NCBI GenBank assembly: GCA_025964555.1
Contig: JAOPYQ010000008.1
Coordinates: 1 to 64,000 of the forward strand
Reading direction: 5' to 3'
DNA from: Thermoleophilia bacterium
Lineage (GTDB): Bacteria > Actinomycetota > Thermoleophilia > Gaiellales > SKUG01
Length of the DNA stretch: 64,000 nt
Position numbers and translations under genes: made by a program. Positions 42,205 to 51,827 of the stretch are shown piece after piece (within the stretch, counting starts at the first letter, position 1; every line of letters begins with the position of its first letter). The notes below the pieces were generated by a model that was not told where the DNA came from, searched no databases, and was given only the letters and a program-made list of their open reading frames with translations.

Positions 42205-42321
42205 GGGAGTCCGTTGATCCTACCGGGTGGGGGCCGCAACGAGCGCCCCCCTCGCCTCGATACACGGGCGCGACGACTCGGGACGGTCGTCTGGGACGGA
42301 CAACGGGACACGGGACACCGA

Positions 42322-43509
42322 ATGACGATCGCCGCATCAGGGCGTTCCGTCGGCATCATCGACCTTGGTCGAGTCGCGCGCGGAATGGAAGAACTCGCCG
42401 ACATCGTCGGCCACGGGCTGCTCAAGGAAGCACACGGCAGCTCGGTGCTCGGCGCTGCCGAGCGCGCCGACCATGCACTCGGGCGGGTCGTCGAATCACT
42501 TGCGCAGCACCAGCCCGCGGCAGTCGGCGTGGAGCACCTGCGGTCGGCGACCACCCACCTGCACGACGCGATGTCGGTCGTGACGGCCACCGAGCCCGAG
42601 CCGAGCAAGCTGGGCGTGATCGGCCCGTTCCTGTCGCGCAACTGGGACGCGAAGGCTGCGGTCGACGAGTTCCGCGCGACTGCTGCATCGCTTCGCTCGG
42701 CCCAGGCCGAGCTCGCCTCCACCTCCGGCGTGCACCTCATCAGCGACGCCAACGCCAGCGTGCTGCTGCACGGCGCGGAGCGTGAGGCTGCGCTTGCTGC
42801 AGCCGCGGCGCGGGTGCCGGTGCGACCCGACGGTCCGCTGAGCGGCTCGATCGCCCGTTTCGTCGACGCCCAGGGCATCGGTGATCGCCAGGCCACGTTC
42901 CGGCGCCGCCTTGACGCGACGAGCTGGCTGCACCACACGTCCTGGACCGGCTCGGAGAAGATCCCTGCGACCGGCAGCGCGATCGTGCTCGGCACGCACG
43001 GCAGCTACGCCGACCCGGTGCTCGTCGGAGCCGGCATCCCGCGCGAGACACACGTGATGATGGACAAGCAGGTGTTCAGGATGCTCGGCCAGACGGGCGA
43101 GCACTACGGCGCCTATCCGGTCGATCGAGCGGGCGGCGCGGCAGCGGCGGAGGCGAAGCAGGTCACCAACCAGCTGCTCGCGGACGGCAAGCTCGTGCAC
43201 ATCTATCCCGACGGGGGCGTCGTGCGGCTGCGCGCCACCATTCCCGAGCCCAAGAGCGGCGCTGCGATCTTCGGGCTGACGACCGGCACGCCGATCGTTC
43301 CCTCCGCATCCGCGGGGCTGCAGCCGAAGTTCGCGCGCTGGGACCTCGAGGGTGCGGGCCGGCACATCATCTATGGCGACCCGCTCGTGTTCCGCCACAC
43401 CCCCACGCCCACCGCCGAGCAGATCGCGGAGGCGCGCGAGCTCATCGCCCAGCACACCGACCGGCTCATGCAGCAGGCCGTCGCGACGTACCGGGCCGCG
43501 GCGCACTGA
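42322..43509 (+). CDS. Lysophospholipid acyltransferase (PlsC-type) with ~200-aa N-terminal extension
   Basis: HX4D motif GTHGSYADPVLV, VHIYPDGGVVR. Confidence 0.75.
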   Translation: MTIAASGRSVGIIDLGRVARGMEELADIVGHGLLKEAHGSSVLGAAERADHALGRVVESLAQHQPAAVGVEHLRSATTHLHDAMSVVTATEPEPSKLGVIGPFLSRNWDAKAAVDEFRATAASLRSAQAELASTSGVHLISDANASVLLHGAEREAALAAAAARVPVRPDGPLSGSIARFVDAQGIGDRQATFRRRLDATSWLHHTSWTGSEKIPATGSAIVLGTHGSYADPVLVGAGIPRETHVMMDKQVFRMLGQTGEHYGAYPVDRAGGAAAAEAKQVTNQLLADGKLVHIYPDGGVVRLRATIPEPKSGAAIFGLTTGTPIVPSASAGLQPKFARWDLEGAGRHIIYGDPLVFRHTPTPTAEQIAEARELIAQHTDRLMQQAVATYRAAAH

Positions 43510-43558
43510 CGAGGCGCGGAGGCGTCGTTCCCGGAGCGGTGGGTAGCATCCAGCGCAT

Positions 43559-44377
43559 ATGTGGGATTCGTTCGTCAGGAGCATCTACGCGGTCGGTCAT
43601 CGACTGCTCGTGGGCTCCATCGAGCGGATGCTCTTCCCTGCCTCGCTCATCGGCGACGGGCTGCCCCCGATCCGGGACGAGCTCAAGCGCCGACGCCACC
43701 CGATCATCCTGCTGCACGGCTACGGCGACCAGCCCTACGGCAGCCAGGACATGGCGCGCTCGCTGCGCCGGGACGGCTGGACCGTGTACGTGTTCGAGAC
43801 CCCGCAGATGGGCCTCGCGGGCATCGACGCGGCGGTCGCCTCCCTGCACGAGCTCGTCAGCCAGGTCAAGCGTGAGACCGGCGCGACGAAGGTCGACCTG
43901 GTCGGCCACAGCCAGGGCGGCGTGATCGCCCGCGCCTTCGTGAAGTTCGGCAACGACGCCGCGTCCGTCGGGCGCGTCGTGTCACTCGCCTCACCGCACC
44001 ACGGGCTCAAGGCATGGTTCAACGGGCCGATCGACGCGATGCTCGGCTCGCAGCTGCTCAACCCGCTCATCTCCCACGGTCTCGACGAGCTGCTCATGGG
44101 GCGCGCGTTCTGGGACCGGCTCAACGCGGGCGACCCGACCCCGGACGGCGTTCGCTTCACGTCGATCTTCGCCGCGACGTTCGACGGCATGGTCATCCCG
44201 CAGTCCGCGTGGCTCGAGGGCGCGACGAACGTCGTCCTCCGTCGTGATCGCGACGGGCGTGGACCGCACCACTTCATGATCAATCACCAGAGCCTGGAAG
44301 CGTACGTGCAGCTGCGCCTCGCGCTGCTCGACCTGCCGCCGCTCGACGGGACGCACGCGCCCGCGCCCCTAGCCTGA
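43559..44377 (+). CDS. Alpha/beta-hydrolase / lipase
   Basis: PIILLHGYGD, VDLVGHSQGGVIAR, SLASPHHG. Confidence 0.85.
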   Translation: MWDSFVRSIYAVGHRLLVGSIERMLFPASLIGDGLPPIRDELKRRRHPIILLHGYGDQPYGSQDMARSLRRDGWTVYVFETPQMGLAGIDAAVASLHELVSQVKRETGATKVDLVGHSQGGVIARAFVKFGNDAASVGRVVSLASPHHGLKAWFNGPIDAMLGSQLLNPLISHGLDELLMGRAFWDRLNAGDPTPDGVRFTSIFAATFDGMVIPQSAWLEGATNVVLRRDRDGRGPHHFMINHQSLEAYVQLRLALLDLPPLDGTHAPAPLA

Positions 44378-45265
44378 CGCGCCGGCAGCCTCGCGCTCGG
44401 CTGCCGCACGCTCGATCGCCTCGCGCACCACCGGGTTGTCGAGGTCGTTGTCGTACTCCGAGCCGCGGTCGATGGTCATGAGGAAGTACGTCGTGGCGAG
44501 GATGATGATCGCCGAGTCCACGAGCATCATCATCCCGCCCGCGATCTGCTGGTCGGTGCGGATCGACATGCCGTAGGCGCGCGCCGCGTCGCCGTAGGTC
44601 GCGTAGAGCTGGTCGGGCCAGGCGATGAGGATGATCCCGAGCACCCCACCGACCATCCGTGCCGCGACGACGTACGCCGCCTTCCACACGCGGCCCTCCA
44701 CGCGCTGGTGGGTCGGATCGAGCAGCGGCCACCAGGCGAGCACCCCGGTCAGTGCGAACGAGATGTGTTCGAGGTCGTGGACGAGGCGGTGCTGGAGCGC
44801 GGCTTCGTACAGCGGCGGCAGGTGCCACGCGTAGAGCGTGAGCAGCCACGTGGCGAGCGCGACGTGCGGGCGGCGCAGCCATGCCCACAGCGCGCGCAGC
44901 GGGCGCATGCGGGCGACGGTCACGAGCACGGGGCGCGGCCAGAAGAAGTAGAGCACCGGTGCGCGGATGCCGTAGAGCAGCAGCGGCGCGGGCAGGTCCG
45001 CGATAAGCAGGTGCTGGAGCATGTGCAGGCTCAGCAGCGAGTGCTCGCCGACGGGGTCGATGAAGGTCTGCGTCGCGATGAGGATGAGCGACAGGCCGGC
45101 GTAGTAGCTCGCGCGCTGGGTGCCGGGGACGTGGCGGTTGCGAGTGGCGAGGATGGAGACGGCCCGCGCGTAGAGCAGGCCGGCGGCCACGATCCCGACG
45201 AGCGGGACGGCCGCGAACGACATCAGCGCCGTGTCGACGCCGAGCAGGGAGACGTTCGGGCCCAT
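44369..45265 (-). CDS. Cytochrome c oxidase assembly protein, caa3_CtaG family
   Basis: HSLLSLHMLQHLLIADLPAPLLLYGIRAPVL, polytopic; HxxQHLL motif. Confidence 0.85.
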   Translation of the reverse strand: MGPNVSLLGVDTALMSFAAVPLVGIVAAGLLYARAVSILATRNRHVPGTQRASYYAGLSLILIATQTFIDPVGEHSLLSLHMLQHLLIADLPAPLLLYGIRAPVLYFFWPRPVLVTVARMRPLRALWAWLRRPHVALATWLLTLYAWHLPPLYEAALQHRLVHDLEHISFALTGVLAWWPLLDPTHQRVEGRVWKAAYVVAARMVGGVLGIILIAWPDQLYATYGDAARAYGMSIRTDQQIAGGMMMLVDSAIIILATTYFLMTIDRGSEYDNDLDNPVVREAIERAAAEREAAGASG

Positions 45266-45268
45266 GGG

Positions 45269-45766
45269 TCAGGCCCCGCGCTCGTGCTCGATCTGTCGGC
45301 GCAGCGCGGCCTGCTTGCGCGCGACGCGAGCGCCGGCGTAGGCGGCGGGCACCGCGAGCACGAGCTGGATCGGTACGACCGGCCACAGCCCGGGCGCCAC
45401 GAGCGCGACGAGGATGAGGAGCACCAGGCGCACGACGCCCCAGGCGACGGCGACCTGCACGGCGCGCACCTTGGTGAGCGTGGCGACGAGACCGCCGCCC
45501 CAGAACTCGGTGACGAGCACGCCCGCCATGCCGACGACGATGCTCGTGTCCTGTGCGGCGCCGCCTGACAGGTCGAGGACCTTGACGCCGAGCGCGGCGA
45601 GGAATCCGCCGACGGGCAGCATGAACAGCGCGACGAGGCCGGCGGCGAGCAGCAGCCGCGGATGCAGTCGCAGCAGCTCACGCAGGTCGAGCGGAGCGGC
45701 GTCGACCAGCAGGTCGTCGTCGAGCGAGTCGTCGTCCAACAGGTGTTCTTCGAGCGTGTGGGGCAT
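45269..45766 (-). CDS. Hypothetical membrane protein
   Basis: 165 aa, several TM segments. Confidence 0.6.
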   Translation of the reverse strand: MPHTLEEHLLDDDSLDDDLLVDAAPLDLRELLRLHPRLLLAAGLVALFMLPVGGFLAALGVKVLDLSGGAAQDTSIVVGMAGVLVTEFWGGGLVATLTKVRAVQVAVAWGVVRLVLLILVALVAPGLWPVVPIQLVLAVPAAYAGARVARKQAALRRQIEHERGA

Positions 45767-45769
45767 GTC

Positions 45770-47413
45770 TCAGGTTCCTCCGCGCCGGCGCAGCTCGCGC
45801 AGCAGGCCGGGGCGCACGACGCGCATGCGCACGCCGAGTGCAAGGTATATCGGAGCGGCGACGGCCAGTGCGGCAGCGACGCCGACAAGGTCGACGATGG
45901 TGCCGGTGCCGACGAGCGGCTCCCAGGCGAGGAAGTAGCCAGCGGCCGCGATGCCGACCGCGACGAGGGCGGCGACGATCGTGCCGGCGGCGACGGTGAT
46001 CGTGCGGCCGGTGCCGAGCTGGTCGGTGCGGCGCGACAGCAGCAGGTACAGCAGCAGCACGCCGACGACGTTGGCGATGCTCGTCGCCAGGGCGATGCCG
46101 ACGACGCCGAAGTGGCGGTACGTGGTGAGGCCCACGACGAGGTTCACCGCGAGGGTGGCGATGCTGACGATCGTCGGCAGCCACGTCAGGCGCAGCGAGA
46201 AGAGCGAGCGGATGAGCAGGAGCGTGAGGCCGTTGAACGTGAGGCCGATCGCGAACGCGGCGAGTGCGATGGCGACCGCGTCGGTCTGGGCGGCGTCGAA
46301 CTCGCCGCGCTCGTACAGCAGGCGCGTGACGGGCACGCAGAACACGCCGAGGAAGATGCTCGATGGCACGAGCAGCATGAGGATCTGGCGCAGTCCCAGG
46401 TCGACGGCGTCGGCGAACCCGCGACGATCGCCGCGCGTGGCCATGCGCGCGAGCGTGGGGAAGATGACCGTGCTGACCGCGACCGAGAAGATGCCCTGCG
46501 GGAGCATGTACACGCGGAAGGCCTTGTCGAGGATCGCGGGGCCGGCGCCCGCGTCGAGGCCGGAGAACCACGCGCCGGTGTTGGCGTCGACGCTGGCGGC
46601 GAGCAGCGCGGAGATGAGCAGCTGCACGTTGATGAGGCCGAGCCCGAGGGTGACGGGCAGCATGAGCACGAACACCTCGCGCACCTTTGGGTCGCGCCAC
46701 GCGAAGCTCAGGCGCAGGCGGCCGCCGAGGCCGCGCAGCCACGGCACGGGCATGACGGCCTGCACGACGGTGCCGACCAGTGTGCCGGCGGCGTAGATCC
46801 AGATGCGGGTGTCGTCGCTGTCGAACGCGAACGCGGCGATCGCGAGCGAGATGAGGATCACGGCGTTCCATGCGACGGGTGCGAGCGCGGCGGCGCCGAA
46901 GCGGCCGTAGGTGTTGAGGATGCCGACGACCACGCCCGACAGCGCGAGGATGAGCACGATCGGCATGAGCAGCCGGGCGAGGCTCACGGTGAGCTCGACG
47001 TCCTGGGCGCTGAAGGTGTTGTCCAGGAACGGCCCGACGATCCATGGCGCCGCGACCATTGCCAGCACGGTGATCGGTCCCAGCACCGCGACGATCACGC
47101 CGCAGACGGAGCTCGCGACGCGCCATGCGCGGTCGCGCTCGCCGTGCTCGTCGAGCTCGGTGAACACCGGTACGAACGCTGCGCTCAGAGCGGAGTCGGC
47201 GACGAGCGAGCGCAGCAGGTTGGGAATCTGGTTGGCGACGACGAACGCCGAGTACGTCGTCGATGCGCCGAAGATCGCGGCGGTCACGATCTCGCGCAGC
47301 AGCCCGGCGACGCGCGAGAGGGCGGTCGCGGCGGCGAACACGAGGGTCGCGGCATGGATGCGGCGGCGCTCGCCGGCGGCATCGTCTGGTTCTGGTGTCG
47401 CGTCCTGCTCCAC
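45770..47413 (-). CDS. murJ: Lipid II flippase MurJ (MviN)
   Basis: SRVAGLLREIVTAAIFGASTTYSAFVVANQIPNLLRSLVADSALSAAFVPVF. Confidence 0.93.
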   Translation of the reverse strand: MEQDATPEPDDAAGERRRIHAATLVFAAATALSRVAGLLREIVTAAIFGASTTYSAFVVANQIPNLLRSLVADSALSAAFVPVFTELDEHGERDRAWRVASSVCGVIVAVLGPITVLAMVAAPWIVGPFLDNTFSAQDVELTVSLARLLMPIVLILALSGVVVGILNTYGRFGAAALAPVAWNAVILISLAIAAFAFDSDDTRIWIYAAGTLVGTVVQAVMPVPWLRGLGGRLRLSFAWRDPKVREVFVLMLPVTLGLGLINVQLLISALLAASVDANTGAWFSGLDAGAGPAILDKAFRVYMLPQGIFSVAVSTVIFPTLARMATRGDRRGFADAVDLGLRQILMLLVPSSIFLGVFCVPVTRLLYERGEFDAAQTDAVAIALAAFAIGLTFNGLTLLLIRSLFSLRLTWLPTIVSIATLAVNLVVGLTTYRHFGVVGIALATSIANVVGVLLLYLLLSRRTDQLGTGRTITVAAGTIVAALVAVGIAAAGYFLAWEPLVGTGTIVDLVGVAAALAVAAPIYLALGVRMRVVRPGLLRELRRRGGT

Positions 47414-47493
47414 GGGGACGCCAGTATCTCAGGCAGGGTCGCCGGATCGACCACGACGGCCGGTGACCGTGACGTGTGGATGCGGATCTCTGC

Positions 47494-47499
47494 TACGAT
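47494..47499 (+). promoter_or_regulatory. Candidate -10 element TACGAT upstream of rpsT
   Basis: tgcTACGATctg 84 nt upstream of the rpsT ATG; no confident -35. Confidence 0.3.
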
Positions 47500-47582
47500 C
47501 TGCCGGTTCGCCCCCGCGAGCGTGCCTGTGTGCGCGCCGGCGCACCCTTTTATGTAACCCCCACGAGAGGCCCCAGCCGAAC

Positions 47583-48182
47583 ATGGCCAACATCAAGCAG
47601 CAGAAGAAGCGCATCGGGACCGCCCAGCGCCAGCGCATGGAGAACCTGCGCTACCGCTCCACGATCAAGACTCTCTTCAACAAGCTCCAGCTGAACGTCG
47701 ACACCGGCGACAAGGAAGCTGGCGCGAAGACGCACAAGGAGCTCGTGTCGCTGCTCGACCGCGCGATCACGCGTGGCGCGCTGCATCGCAATACGGCCGC
47801 GCGCAAGAAGGCCCGTGCCTCGCGCATGCTGCTGCAGGAGGCCAAGCAGGACGCGACGACGCTCCGCAAGGCGAAGAAGAAGACGACGCCCGTGCGCAAG
47901 CCGAAGGCGGAAGCTGCCAAGAAGCCGGCTGCCAAGAAGGCGCCTGCCAAGGCCGAAGCGCCGGTTGCCGAGGAGGCACCTGCCGAGGTCGAGGCACCCG
48001 AGGCCGAGGCCACCGAGGCGCCCGCCGCCGAGGAGACCGCTGCTCCCGAGGCAGCTGCCGACGAGACCGCTGCTCCCGAGGCCGAGGCTGCTGATGCGCC
48101 CGCCGAGGAAGCTGCTGCCGACGAGGCTCCGGCCGAGGCCGCACCCGCCGAGGACGCCGAGGCGAAGGACGACGAGGCCTGA
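47583..48182 (+). CDS. rpsT: 30S ribosomal protein S20 with long Lys/Ala/Glu/Pro-rich C-terminal extension
   Basis: MANIKQQKKRIGTAQRQRMENLRYRSTIKTLF...RGALHRNTAARKKARASRM; then ~110 aa AAKKPAAKKAPAK...EEAPAEVEAPEAEA... Confidence 0.93.
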   Translation: MANIKQQKKRIGTAQRQRMENLRYRSTIKTLFNKLQLNVDTGDKEAGAKTHKELVSLLDRAITRGALHRNTAARKKARASRMLLQEAKQDATTLRKAKKKTTPVRKPKAEAAKKPAAKKAPAKAEAPVAEEAPAEVEAPEAEATEAPAAEETAAPEAAADETAAPEAEAADAPAEEAAADEAPAEAAPAEDAEAKDDEA

Positions 48183-48207
48183 TCCGCTTCGACATCCAGT
48201 GAGTTCC

Positions 48208-48239
48208 CGTGGGGCGTGACCGACAGGTCGCGCCCCACG
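48208..48239. terminator. Terminator-like hairpin between convergent rpsT and the pilin-like gene
   Basis: CGTGGGGCGTGACC-GACA-GGTCGCGCCCCACG: 14-bp stem (one wobble), tetraloop; no strong U-tract. Confidence 0.6.
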
Positions 48240-48267
48240 TGTCTTCAGCGGTGGCGCGTGCGGACTG

Positions 48268-48741
48268 TCACCACGTGCCGGCGGAGCAGCCCTGCCCGTC
48301 GATGGTGCCGCCGGATCGATCCGTCGCACTGAGCGGCCTGGTGTCGCAGAGCTTGAGGATCTGGCCGTCGGTCAGGTGCAGCTCCGCGAACCAGATCGTG
48401 GGTGACGCCTCGCTCGCGGCCTGGATCATGTAGCCGGTGCCGTCGGAGCCGACCGGCGCGACCTGGTATCCCCCGTCCGCCGCGGGCGCGGTGCCGAGAT
48501 GCAGCGGCCCGAGCGCGGGCTCGTTGTCGAGGAGCACCGCGGGGTCGAGACAGTCGGGTCCGATGCTCGAATCCGAGCCGGTGTAGGTGCCGTCGACACG
48601 CACGGCCGCGCAGGACTCGACGGCGTACACCACCTGCTTGACGTTCGCCTTCACCTGCGTTGCCTGCGCATTCGATTTCTGCGCCGAGAACGTCGGTACC
48701 GCGATGGCCAGGAGGAGCGAGAAGATCGCGAGGATGCCCAT
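48268..48741 (-). CDS. Pilin-like small exported protein lacking a canonical prepilin leader
   Basis: MGILAIFSLLLAIAVPTFSAQKSNAQATQVKANVKQVVYAVESC resembles a type IV pilin N-helix; in-frame TAG four codons upstream of the ATG. Confidence 0.55.
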   Translation of the reverse strand: MGILAIFSLLLAIAVPTFSAQKSNAQATQVKANVKQVVYAVESCAAVRVDGTYTGSDSSIGPDCLDPAVLLDNEPALGPLHLGTAPAADGGYQVAPVGSDGTGYMIQAASEASPTIWFAELHLTDGQILKLCDTRPLSATDRSGGTIDGQGCSAGTW

Positions 48742-48770
48742 GGCGCGGTGCTACCCGAGCGGGCGTGGTC

Positions 48771-49790
48771 TCAGACGAGTTCGAGCAGGCCGCGCTCGAG
48801 GATGATGCGGTCGCCTGCGCCGGTGTCCTCGCCGACGCGACCGAAGAGGGCGGAGCCGCCCTTGAGTTCCGCGTCGAGCTGGGCGATGCGGCTGAGCGCG
48901 GCGTCGACCTTGGCGGTCTTCACGCGCTGGGCCTGCTGGACGACCTTCTTCGCGGCCCACTGGTTCACGCCGCTGGACACGAGCTCCGACAACGCGCGAT
49001 CGGGACCCATCGTCTGGAGCAGGTGGTGCGCGTCGTTGACCTGGCGCAGGTGCCGGCCGAGCGCGCCGCACAGGCGGACCGGGTGCTCACGCTGCGCGAG
49101 CAGCTGCTCGACCAGGTCCAGGAATGCTGCCTTGTCGCCGCGTGCCCAGGCCTCGCCGATGCCCCAGACCTTCTCGTCGGTGACGCGCGTGGCGAGCTCC
49201 TCCACCATCGCGACGGTGACGGCGTCCTCGGCGGCATAGGTCGCGATGCGCTCGATGTCGGTCCGCAGGCGAGCCAGGTCGCCGCCGTCGAGCTCCTTCA
49301 CTGCGCGCGCGTCGTTGGGGTCGACGCCGCAGCACAGTTCGATGAGCCGCTTGACGGCCACGCGGTCTCCCGTGGCGCCCGTTGCGGCGAACACCCCTTC
49401 GGCCCACGCGCGCAGCGTGGCGGGGGTGTCGGGTCCGGGGCACTCGATGAGGCGCGGTTTCTGGAACGCCTTGCGCAGGCGGCTGTTGCTCGCGAGCTTG
49501 TCGGCGACGAGCAGCAGCACGACGTCCGGTGACGGATCCTCGAGGTAGCCGAGCACCCGGGAGACATCGTCAGCCGGCCAGTCCTGACACCCGGAGACGA
49601 CTACGAGCCGCTGTTCGGCGAGCAGCCCGAGCGTCTGGAAGCCCTCGACGAGCGGGCGGGCGCTGTCCTTCGCTGCGGGATGGTTCTCCACCGCGTGGTC
49701 GGGAAAGTGCGCCTTGAGCCGCTGCAGGACGGTCGCGACCTTCGCGATGTCGGTGCCGAGGACGAGGTAGACGGGTTCGAGGGCAGCCAC
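48771..49790 (-). CDS. holA: DNA polymerase III delta subunit HolA
   Basis: Delta-type N-domain (PVYLVLGTDIAKVATVLQRLK), SRLRKAF, position between rpsT and comEC. Confidence 0.88.
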   Translation of the reverse strand: MAALEPVYLVLGTDIAKVATVLQRLKAHFPDHAVENHPAAKDSARPLVEGFQTLGLLAEQRLVVVSGCQDWPADDVSRVLGYLEDPSPDVVLLLVADKLASNSRLRKAFQKPRLIECPGPDTPATLRAWAEGVFAATGATGDRVAVKRLIELCCGVDPNDARAVKELDGGDLARLRTDIERIATYAAEDAVTVAMVEELATRVTDEKVWGIGEAWARGDKAAFLDLVEQLLAQREHPVRLCGALGRHLRQVNDAHHLLQTMGPDRALSELVSSGVNQWAAKKVVQQAQRVKTAKVDAALSRIAQLDAELKGGSALFGRVGEDTGAGDRIILERGLLELV

Positions 49791-49818
49791 GACGTGATCC
49801 TATCGCGCGCACCGAGCG

Positions 49819-51744
49819 TCACCCGACGCGCATGAGCCGCCGACCGTCACTGTCGAGCACGACCGATCCGTCCTGATCGGTCCTGAAGGTGCGTACGCCT
49901 GCCGAGGCGAGCGCGTCGAGCACCTGTCGGCGTGGATGCCCGTAGTCGTTCCCCTCCCCCGCGCTGATCGCCGCGACTTGTGGCTGCGTTCGCGCGAGCA
50001 GCGCCGGCAGCGCGGGATCCTCGCTGCCGTGGTGCGACACCCGCAGCAGGTCGAGCCGCGGCAGGCCGAGCCCGACGAGCACGGGCGCCTCGGCATCCGC
50101 GGGCAGCAGCGCGCGGACGTCGCCGTGTGAGACGAGGAGCACCATCGCCCCGTCGTTGTGCAGGTCGCCGGTGCGGGGCACGATCACGCCGCTGCACTGC
50201 GGATGCAGCACGTCGACGTGCGCTCGTCCCACCGTGAACGCGCCGCCGGCGCACAGTTCCACCAGTCGCGGCGCGGCCTCGCGCACGCGTCGCCATGGTC
50301 CGGGCGCGCTGCGCGGCATCGCGACCCAGGCGGGGTCCAGCGCGGCGAGTGCGTGCTCGAACCCACCGCGGTGGTCGAGGCTGTCGTGTGTCAGCACGAT
50401 CCCGTCGAGGTGCTCGACTCCCGCTTCGCGCACGCGTCGCACCACGTTGCCATCGGGCGGTCCGGTGTCCACGAGGATCGCGTGCCCGTCGCTTGCAAGC
50501 AGTGTCGCGTCTCCCTGGCCGATGTCGAGCACGGCGATCCGAAGCACGTCACTCGATGGCGCTGCCGCGGCACCGGCACCCGGCCGGTGCGCCCCGAGTG
50601 ACATCGCGGACAGCAGGCAGGCCACGACCAGTCCCACTGCCACCAGGCGTCGCCGGAGTCTGCGCCGATGCGACAGCGGCCCACGAAGTGCCACGACGGC
50701 GAGTGCGATTGCCGGCATGGAGAGCGCGAGGGTGATGGACGTGGTCTGGGCAGCAGGCAGGTTCGCGGCTCGTTCCGCGATGCGCACGAGCGTGCTCGAC
50801 AGCAGTGACGCGGGCCACATCGCGAGGTCCGCCACCGTGCCCCAACCGAGCGCCGTTGCGCCGAGTGCGATGAACGCGCCTGCGAGCCCGAGCACGAGCA
50901 GGCATGCGGCGATCGGGACGGCGACGATGTTCGCGACGATGCCCGTCAGTGGAGCGCCACCGGTGCTGAGCACGAGCAGTGGCGCGGTGGCGAGGCTGCA
51001 CAGCAGCGTCGCTGACAGTCCGCCGGCGAGCCATGTCGGCACGCCGCGATCGCGCAGAGCCGCGGTCGCGGGCGATGCCCACGCGATGAGGACGGCGACA
51101 CACGCGAAGGACAGTTGCATCCCGAGCCCACGGTGTGCGCCGGGCCAGATCCAGCAGATGGTCGCCGCGGCGACGACGAGCATGTGGCGAACGTCGGCCA
51201 TGCGACCTGCGAGCCACGCCACGAGCATGAGTTCGCCCATGAATCCGGCGCGCACGATCGAGGCGCCGCCGCCGACGACGAGGACGTACAGCGGGATGGC
51301 CGCGAGCGCCAGTACCGCGCCCGTCGTACGGCCGGCGCCCACAGCACGCGCGAGCAGCACGCAGCACGCGGCGACGAGCGCGATGTTCTGGCCGGAGGCT
51401 GCCAGTAGGTGCCACAGGCCCGAGTCCAGGAACGCCTGTTCGTCCACCGGCGACACGTGGTCGGTGCGCCCGAACACCACGCCGCTTGCAACCGCCGCTG
51501 CGCGCGGGTCGCCGATCCGCACGAGCGGCACCGATCGGAGCCGCTCGATCGGCTCACGCAACACCCCGGGCGTCGGCACTGCGACGAGCATGCCCGGGCC
51601 CGGATCTCGCCAGCCGAGTTCCACGACCAGGATCGCGACCACGAGTGCGACGACGGCCACGAGGGTCGGAGGACGCCAGCCCGCGCGCCGAACTGCCGCA
51701 CGCCACACGCGCTCGAGTCTGTGGAGATGCATGCGCATCGCCAC
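49819..51744 (-). CDS. comEC: DNA internalization-related competence protein ComEC/Rec2
   Basis: SGLWHLLAASGQNIALVA, GASIVRAGFMGEL, C-terminal MBL domain AVLDIGQGDATLL...LTHDSLDHRGG...RVSHHGSED. Confidence 0.92.
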   Translation of the reverse strand: MAMRMHLHRLERVWRAAVRRAGWRPPTLVAVVALVVAILVVELGWRDPGPGMLVAVPTPGVLREPIERLRSVPLVRIGDPRAAAVASGVVFGRTDHVSPVDEQAFLDSGLWHLLAASGQNIALVAACCVLLARAVGAGRTTGAVLALAAIPLYVLVVGGGASIVRAGFMGELMLVAWLAGRMADVRHMLVVAAATICWIWPGAHRGLGMQLSFACVAVLIAWASPATAALRDRGVPTWLAGGLSATLLCSLATAPLLVLSTGGAPLTGIVANIVAVPIAACLLVLGLAGAFIALGATALGWGTVADLAMWPASLLSSTLVRIAERAANLPAAQTTSITLALSMPAIALAVVALRGPLSHRRRLRRRLVAVGLVVACLLSAMSLGAHRPGAGAAAAPSSDVLRIAVLDIGQGDATLLASDGHAILVDTGPPDGNVVRRVREAGVEHLDGIVLTHDSLDHRGGFEHALAALDPAWVAMPRSAPGPWRRVREAAPRLVELCAGGAFTVGRAHVDVLHPQCSGVIVPRTGDLHNDGAMVLLVSHGDVRALLPADAEAPVLVGLGLPRLDLLRVSHHGSEDPALPALLARTQPQVAAISAGEGNDYGHPRRQVLDALASAGVRTFRTDQDGSVVLDSDGRRLMRVG

Positions 51745-51779
51745 AGACTCGGGCGCCGCATGTCACGAGATGTGCGCGC

Positions 51780-51821
51780 TTCGTGCCGACTTCGTCAAGC
51801 CTGGCATGAGATGGCGTGACG
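51780..51821. promoter_or_regulatory. Composite element TTCGTGCCGACTTCGT-N18-GCGTGACG upstream of comEC
   Basis: Same arrangement with one mismatch and identical spacing at 18836-18877. Confidence 0.4.
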
Positions 51822-51827
51822 GTCGCG

